From Planctomycetaceae bacterium UBA6163 (lineage in GTDB: Bacteria; Planctomycetota; Planctomycetia; Pirellulales; Pirellulaceae), in assembly GCA_002428205.1 (NCBI GenBank), contig DIUH01000295.1, positions 1-12,201 of the forward strand: 12,201 nucleotides of DNA, in the 5' to 3' direction. The translations under genes were made by a program, and so were the position numbers. This document shows positions 8,140-12,201 of this stretch, piece after piece. The notes under the pieces are model-generated. The model was not told the DNA's origin and made no database searches. It saw nothing but the letters and a program-made list of their open reading frames with translations. Position 1 is the stretch's first letter; every line of letters starts with the position of its first letter.

Positions 8140-9495
8140 ATGGACCGTCGCACATTCATTGGAACAGGCATCGGTTCGGGTGCCGCGATCGTTTCTACGA
8201 TTTCGGCGAAAGCGTACGCAGGCGATTCGCCAAAGAAACGCCGAGTCGGCTTGATCGGTTGCGGTTGGTACGGCAAGTGCGACCTTTTGCAATTGATCAA
8301 CGTGGAACCTGTGGAAGTCGTATCGTTGTGCGATGTCGATTCGAAGATGCTCAAGCAGGCGGCGGACTTGATCGAGTCGCGTCAAGCGAGCAAAAAACGT
8401 CCGCGGACTTATGCGAATTATCGTGAAATGTTGGCTGAAAAGGATTTGGACATTGTCTTGATCGCGACGCCGGATCATTGGCATGCGTTACCGATGATCG
8501 CTGCGGTCGAAGCTGGCGCGGATGTTTATGTCCAAAAGCCGACGGGCGTCGACGTGTTGGAAAGCAAAGCGATGCTCGACGCGGCCCGACGAACCGGGCG
8601 TGTCGTGCAAGTCGGCACACAGCGGCGCAGCACACCACATTTGATCGAAGCCAAATCGCGTGTAGTAGACGCCGGGCTGCTAGGCAAAGTCGCTTCGGTG
8701 CAGACCTGTTGTTACTACCACATGCGTGCTCAGGGCAATCCGCCCGACCAAATGCCACCGAGCCATCTGGACTATGAATCATGGACCGGCCCAGCCCCCA
8801 TGCGACCCTACAATCCACTGGTCCATCCGCGCTCGTGGCGAGCGTTCATGGAATACGGAAACGGAATTGTTGGCGACATGTGTGTGCATATGCTAGACAT
8901 GATTCGCTGGCAACTCGGATTGGGGTGGCCAAAGTCGATCAGCAGCAGTGGCGGCATTTTTGTTCAAGTCGATTCCAAGGCGAATATCACCGACACGCAA
9001 TCGGCGATATTCGACTTTGGTGAAGTCATCGTCGGTTGGGACCACCGCTCGTGGGGCGATGCTCCGGATCCTGAATACCCTTGGGCCGGAATTATCTATG
9101 GCGACAAGGGGACGCTGAAGTTAAGTGTCAATAAGTATGAGTTTATCCCGCGCGGCCGCGGCGAAAAACTTAGTGGCGTTGCGCTGATTGAAACGGACAA
9201 ATATCCGACCGACTTGGAAGACCAAAAGAATTGGCAACTGGAGCTGCACGTGGCGTCGGCGATCCGTGGTCACATGAAAGACTTTCTGGCTGCGATCGAC
9301 CAGCGTTCCCAACCGATCGCCGATATCGAACAAGGGCATATCAGCAGTGCGTCTTGTTTCTTAGCCAATAACGCTTTGACCTTGGGGCGATCGATCACCT
9401 TTGATCCGGCGACTCATCGCGCCGTTAATGATGACGAAGCAAACCAGATCATTAAGCGTCCTTACCGAATGCCATACCGGCATCCGGCTGGTTGA
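8140..9495 (+). CDS. Tat-exported Gfo/Idh/MocA family sugar oxidoreductase
   Basis: This 451-residue protein starts with a short twin-arginine signal (DRRTFIG at 2-8, hydrophobic to about 20, AYA-GD cleavage-like site near 27). A Rossmann nucleotide-binding loop follows at once: GLIGCGWYG at 37-45, with an acidic CDVDS (64-68) that may contact the NAD(P) ribose. ATPDHWHA (109-116) and VQKPTG (131-136) match the family core; the usual EKP is QKP here, keeping the lysine K133. The C-terminal half has GDMCVHMLDM (245-254), where H250 is the likely catalytic histidine. Family members oxidise or reduce sugar hydroxyls with NAD(P), and exported ones are thought to carry a tightly bound, recycled cofactor. 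It follows the isomerase-like gene and probably works with it. Family and export are clear; the substrate and cofactor preference are unknown. Confidence 0.92.
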   Translation: MDRRTFIGTGIGSGAAIVSTISAKAYAGDSPKKRRVGLIGCGWYGKCDLLQLINVEPVEVVSLCDVDSKMLKQAADLIESRQASKKRPRTYANYREMLAEKDLDIVLIATPDHWHALPMIAAVEAGADVYVQKPTGVDVLESKAMLDAARRTGRVVQVGTQRRSTPHLIEAKSRVVDAGLLGKVASVQTCCYYHMRAQGNPPDQMPPSHLDYESWTGPAPMRPYNPLVHPRSWRAFMEYGNGIVGDMCVHMLDMIRWQLGLGWPKSISSSGGIFVQVDSKANITDTQSAIFDFGEVIVGWDHRSWGDAPDPEYPWAGIIYGDKGTLKLSVNKYEFIPRGRGEKLSGVALIETDKYPTDLEDQKNWQLELHVASAIRGHMKDFLAAIDQRSQPIADIEQGHISSASCFLANNALTLGRSITFDPATHRAVNDDEANQIIKRPYRMPYRHPAG

Positions 9496-9525
9496 TGAAA
9501 TGCGCCCGGTTGGTTGATGGCATGC
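9490..9525. repeat. Short imperfect direct repeat at a convergent junction
   Basis: GGTTGATGAAATGC at 9490-9503 recurs as GGTTGATGGCATGC at 9512-9525, matching at 12 of 14 positions with a 22-nt period. The first copy covers the oxidoreductase stop codon and the second ends directly before the 3' end of the minus-strand gene. It fills the 30-bp gap between the two genes. It may be a small local duplication. No terminator hairpin is visible. Confidence 0.45.
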
Positions 9526-10374
9526 TCAGTCGACTGGAAATTCGGCGAACTCGACTTCGTCATAACTGGCGATCATTTGTCCAACGTCGGTGATTTTCTT
9601 TCGATCCAAATCGCTCAGGCGGCCAACATATAAATGTTCGGCTCGGTAGGTTCGCGTTTTCAGCCCGCGGCGAACTTCCAGCGCGATTTGGCGAGGCAAA
9701 GCCTTTTCGGCGGCCAAAAACTCGGCCATCGTCATGCGGGCAAACGGAGGCGAACCGACCTGTCTAGCTAGGTTTAATCGGCAGGCCCAAACGGTGAACG
9801 CGGCAAACTCACCAGCAACCCCTTCGGCCAATGTCGGTTGCGACTTGACGCTGTATTTGGTATCGCCAAACTCAATCGCGTAATCACCTTGAACACTGGT
9901 CGGTGTGACGCGGGCGTTGAGTCCGAGCGATTTTTCCGCACCGGCATCGGTCGCCGCTGCGCGTGCTTGGGCCGAAATTTGAATCAGCGATTCGGTCGAA
10001 ATCGAAGTCCGCACTCGCTGGGTTTTGTGCAGCAGCATTACCCTGGTTCGCGTCGGATCGAACACCGTAACGGTGGTGCCGACCCCAATCGGAAGGTCAT
10101 AAATGACGCCCGAATCGAACAGCAACAGGTGCTGTGACTGCGGCTTTACCTGAGTTCCTTCGAAAATCTCGATTTCGACGCGGAATGATGGGGCAGCACT
10201 CAAAACCGGCACTTGATTGCTGGCCGGAACCACATCCACGGCCTGCACGTCTTGAGCGTTTAGAAAGAAAGCGACTGCGGCGATTGATCCGATCGATTCC
10301 AGCAGCGAGCGACGCGATAGCAAACGCTCGCGGCGATTCAACAAATTCGAATTATTTTTGGAAAAAGTCTTCAT
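9526..10374 (-). CDS. Exported protein of unknown function
   Basis: I do not recognise a named family for this 282-residue protein. The N-terminus is long and basic (RRER at 14-17) and then shows SRRSLLES at 20-27 followed by a hydrophobic stretch to about 39 and a VQA-VD cleavage-like site near 45, which fits a Tat signal. The mature part looks soluble, with beta-rich stretches (FRVEIEIFEG at 64-73, HLLLFDSGVIYDL at 82-94), an Ala-rich helix near 135-146, and a Lys/Arg-rich C-terminal region with EVRRGLKTRTYRAEHLY at 233-249. No metal-binding, catalytic or further membrane motif stands out. It converges on the oxidoreductase gene with only 30 bp between them, so it is a separate transcription unit. 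The ATG at 10374 has no Shine-Dalgarno site. Coding status is well supported by length, signal peptide and fit between neighbours. Confidence 0.78.
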   Translation of the reverse strand: MKTFSKNNSNLLNRRERLLSRRSLLESIGSIAAVAFFLNAQDVQAVDVVPASNQVPVLSAAPSFRVEIEIFEGTQVKPQSQHLLLFDSGVIYDLPIGVGTTVTVFDPTRTRVMLLHKTQRVRTSISTESLIQISAQARAAATDAGAEKSLGLNARVTPTSVQGDYAIEFGDTKYSVKSQPTLAEGVAGEFAAFTVWACRLNLARQVGSPPFARMTMAEFLAAEKALPRQIALEVRRGLKTRTYRAEHLYVGRLSDLDRKKITDVGQMIASYDEVEFAEFPVD

Positions 10375-10702
10375 AGCGGCGGGGCGGTCAGGAGACGGAA
10401 TGCGATCACCTCACTGGCGAAACGACCACGTTGGGTTTGCTCTATGAAATCCACACCGATTGGGTCTAGGCCGACTTTGTGAATTCTCGCTACCAACTTC
10501 ACTGGTACCGAGCGAAATCGATCTTCAGGGCAAAACGGATAGAAAACTTTGCCGCTTTACTCGTAATTGATGGGCATGATGGGCGTTCGTCCAAGCTCGT
10601 CTGGCGATGCGATTGAACCGATTCATGAAGGCACTGCAAGTTTGCGTTTAGGGTGCATTTCCGGCTCAGTCTAAACGTGCGAAAGCCCCCCAATTAGTAG
10701 CC

Positions 10703-10757
10703 GCACGCCTGCAGGTGTGCACTTTTGTGCATGTGCTTTGATGCGCAAATGCGCATC
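10703..10757. repeat. Three consecutive palindromes in 55 bp
   Basis: First, 10703-10720 is a near-perfect 18-nt palindrome centred on CCTGCAGG, with a single G/T mismatch pair. Second, TGCAC at 10718-10722 and GTGCA at 10727-10731 flank TTTT. Third, GATGCGC at 10740-10746 and GCGCATC at 10751-10757 flank AAAT as a perfect 7-bp inverted repeat. They sit 140-195 bp upstream of the diguanylate cyclase start. No T-run follows, so a terminator is unlikely; operator sites for a dimeric regulator or a leader RNA structure are the alternatives. Confidence 0.55.
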
Positions 10758-10885
10758 GGCTGGCCAAGGCAATGATTTCTGGCGTAATTTTCACGATCGC
10801 GGCAAGTCGCCATGAATCGTTGACCTAGATAGTTGCATGTCCATTTGCAGTCGTGACGTTGCAAGGTGCCGTGGGAACATGAATT

Positions 10886-10891
10886 GAGGAG
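10886..10891 (+). promoter_or_regulatory. Strong Shine-Dalgarno site for the diguanylate cyclase
   Basis: GAGGAG ends 6 nt before the ATG at 10898, which is ideal spacing. An earlier ATG at 10893 runs straight into TGA, so this site decides the start at 10898. None of the other visible starts in the window has a comparable site. Confidence 0.85.
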
Positions 10892-10897
10892 CATGTG

Positions 10898-12201
10898 ATG
10901 TCGTCATTTCTTGGTGAATTCTTGATGCTGCTGGCAGCCACAAATGCCGGCTTGATCGCGGGTTATCTATTGCCCAGAAAAAGCTTGGCGTCGATCAGCA
11001 CTCAAGGCGGTTGGAAAGGAAGCGAAAAAACGGAAACAGCCCCACTGTTGGTGAAACCCGCGACCGATCTTTTGTTGGCTGTCCGACGGTTAACCGACGA
11101 TGTGGCGGCACATGTTGGGGCTCACAGCAAGCAGGTGCACGACATTAGCACTGAGTTGCAGGAGGAGGGGTGTGATATGACCACACTTATTTCCCGATTG
11201 ATCCATGCAAACGACAGCATGGAAAAGCAGTTAGCGGACGCAGATTCACGTTTGAAGGATCAGGCTGCGATGATTGAGATGCACGTGACCGAGGCCCGTA
11301 CGGATGCGCTGACAAAATTGGCCAACCGGCGAGCATTTGATGATGAAATCCAGCAACATTTTCAATTGTTTGAAAGCCAAGGCACGCCAGCCACACTGTT
11401 GATGCTTGATATCGACTATTTCAAAAAATTGAACGACACCTACGGACATCTCGTTGGTGACGAAGTGCTGAAATTGACGGCGGATTTGTTGGCTAAGGCG
11501 GTCCGCAGTGGCGATGTCGTGGCGAGGTATGGCGGTGAAGAGTTTGCGGTGATTTTGCCGCAGTCCGACGCGGTGAGCGTGCGCCAGATTGCTGAGCGAT
11601 TGCGGGGTACGCTTTCACAATTCAAACCGACGATCGACGGAAAGACCATACCAGTTTCAGCGAGCGCTGGGATGGCAGAGTTATTACCGAATGATTCGAT
11701 TAATAGTTGGATACAACGCGCTGACGAAGCGTTGTACCACGCCAAAAACAATGGCCGTAATTGCGGGTATTGGCATGACGGCAAGTCGTATCATCAACTT
11801 GCCGTGCCGTCCGCCGCAAAGTCGCCGACGAAGGCTGATGATGCGGTGCAAAAGACGCCTGTTGAAAGGGGGCGAGAACCGCTGTCGCTAAGCACATTCA
11901 ATCACACTCTATCAATGCTATTGGCAGAGAACCAACGCACCGGACAAAGCCTTTCGGTCATTCTGCTGCATATCGATCAATTGGAAAAAATCACCGAGTT
12001 GTATGGTGTTGAAGTAAATCGAATTGTCTACCAAGCCATTGGACAGATGGTGTTGTCGCGAGTTGGGGCGAAGTGCCACGTGGCGTATCATGGCGTTGAT
12101 TCGTTTGCAATCATTCTACCGAACACTCGCATGGACGAATCGGTTGTGACGGGTTTAAGAATGCGTAACGCCATCACAGCCACGCCGATCAAGGCCGATG
12201 G
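10898..12201 (+). CDS. Membrane-anchored diguanylate cyclase with tandem GGDEF domains, 3' partial
   Basis: The frame is open from the ATG at 10898 to the right edge, giving 434 visible residues. A single membrane helix (about 6-25) is followed by a linker with a helical, coiled-coil-like part (about 55-135). The first GGDEF domain (about 136-292) is canonical: D171 and D173 in LDIDYFKKLND, GGEEF at 212-216, and an RSGD inhibitory site at 203-206 exactly five residues before it. It should make cyclic di-GMP from two GTP and be inhibited by its product. After a Pro/Lys/Ala-rich linker (about 300-328), a second GGDEF-like domain begins (about 330 onward) with LLHIDQLEKITELYG. Its signature reads GVDSF at 399-403, lacking the second glycine and the catalytic glutamate, so it is probably inactive and regulatory. 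No sensor domain is visible between helix and cyclase. The C-terminus lies outside the window, so further domains are possible. Confidence 0.93.
   Translation, partial: MSSFLGEFLMLLAATNAGLIAGYLLPRKSLASISTQGGWKGSEKTETAPLLVKPATDLLLAVRRLTDDVAAHVGAHSKQVHDISTELQEEGCDMTTLISRLIHANDSMEKQLADADSRLKDQAAMIEMHVTEARTDALTKLANRRAFDDEIQQHFQLFESQGTPATLLMLDIDYFKKLNDTYGHLVGDEVLKLTADLLAKAVRSGDVVARYGGEEFAVILPQSDAVSVRQIAERLRGTLSQFKPTIDGKTIPVSASAGMAELLPNDSINSWIQRADEALYHAKNNGRNCGYWHDGKSYHQLAVPSAAKSPTKADDAVQKTPVERGREPLSLSTFNHTLSMLLAENQRTGQSLSVILLHIDQLEKITELYGVEVNRIVYQAIGQMVLSRVGAKCHVAYHGVDSFAIILPNTRMDESVVTGLRMRNAITATPIKAD

Larger units (their letters stand above)
10375..10897. other. Long intergenic region with palindromes
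   Basis: This 523-bp non-coding stretch lies between divergent genes: the exported unknown on the minus strand and the diguanylate cyclase on the plus strand. Its visible structure is a cluster of three palindromes at 10703-10757 and a ribosome-binding site at 10886-10891. TTGCA also occurs three times at 10833, 10845 and 10859. Two small minus-strand frames (10499-10693 and 10694-10894) have no recognisable product and I do not call them. The left part, 10375-10700, shows nothing I can name. Confidence 0.6.

Noticed and set aside
7821..8354. 177-residue open frame on the minus strand
   Set aside because: It crosses the ends of two well-supported plus-strand genes and their gap, with no domain signal.
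10740..10757. Hairpin as an intrinsic terminator
   Set aside because: No T-run follows the stem on either strand, and it lies upstream of a plus-strand gene rather than after one.
10499..10894. Two small minus-strand frames, 64 and 66 residues, in the long gap
   Set aside because: They have no ribosome-binding site, no recognisable motif, and are rich in Cys, His and Arg as expected of chance frames; the second would start at the cyclase's own ribosome-binding region.

Overview
The window looks like a chromosomal segment from a planctomycete, most likely a Rhodopirellula-like member of the Pirellulaceae. The strongest clue is the gene at 4984-6933, which carries the paired cytochrome and PSD (DUF1587/1595/1592/1588/1585) domains typical of that phylum. 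Supporting clues are the many twin-arginine export signals, the exported Gfo/Idh/MocA oxidoreductase and hydroxypyruvate-isomerase-like protein, and the near absence of Shine-Dalgarno sites. The species call is inference. No rRNA, tRNA, CRISPR array, transposase or phage gene is visible.

Layout. (1) 3-2327, plus strand: the 3' part of a gene encoding a single-chain fusion of ethanolamine ammonia-lyase large (EutB) and small (EutC) subunits, preceded by what looks like the end of an export signal. (2) 2328-2575: non-coding gap between convergent genes, holding a palindromic element. (3) 6933 down to 2576, minus strand: a tight three-gene operon of a di-haem PSD-domain cytochrome, an exported alpha/beta hydrolase (ATGA overlap with the cytochrome gene) and a Tat-exported beta-propeller resembling oligogalacturonate lyase (30-bp gap). 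(4) 6934-7154: divergent control region. (5) 7155-9495, plus strand: a two-gene unit of a Tat-signal hydroxypyruvate-isomerase-like TIM barrel and a Tat-signal Gfo/Idh/MocA oxidoreductase. (6) 9526-10374, minus strand: an exported protein of unknown function. (7) 10375-10897: a long non-coding stretch with three consecutive palindromes. (8) 10898 to the right edge, plus strand: a membrane-anchored diguanylate cyclase with one canonical and one degenerate GGDEF domain.

How it may fit together. All five genes from 2576 to 9495 encode proteins with export signals, arranged as two divergent units around one control region. The set (lyase-like propeller, esterase-like hydrolase, cytochrome, sugar-isomerase fold, sugar oxidoreductase) suggests extracytoplasmic breakdown and redox modification of a sugar or polysaccharide. 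This is the best candidate for an undescribed system in the window; its substrate cannot be read from the sequence. The EutBC fusion, the orphan exported protein and the cyclic-di-GMP enzyme at the flanks have no evident link to it.
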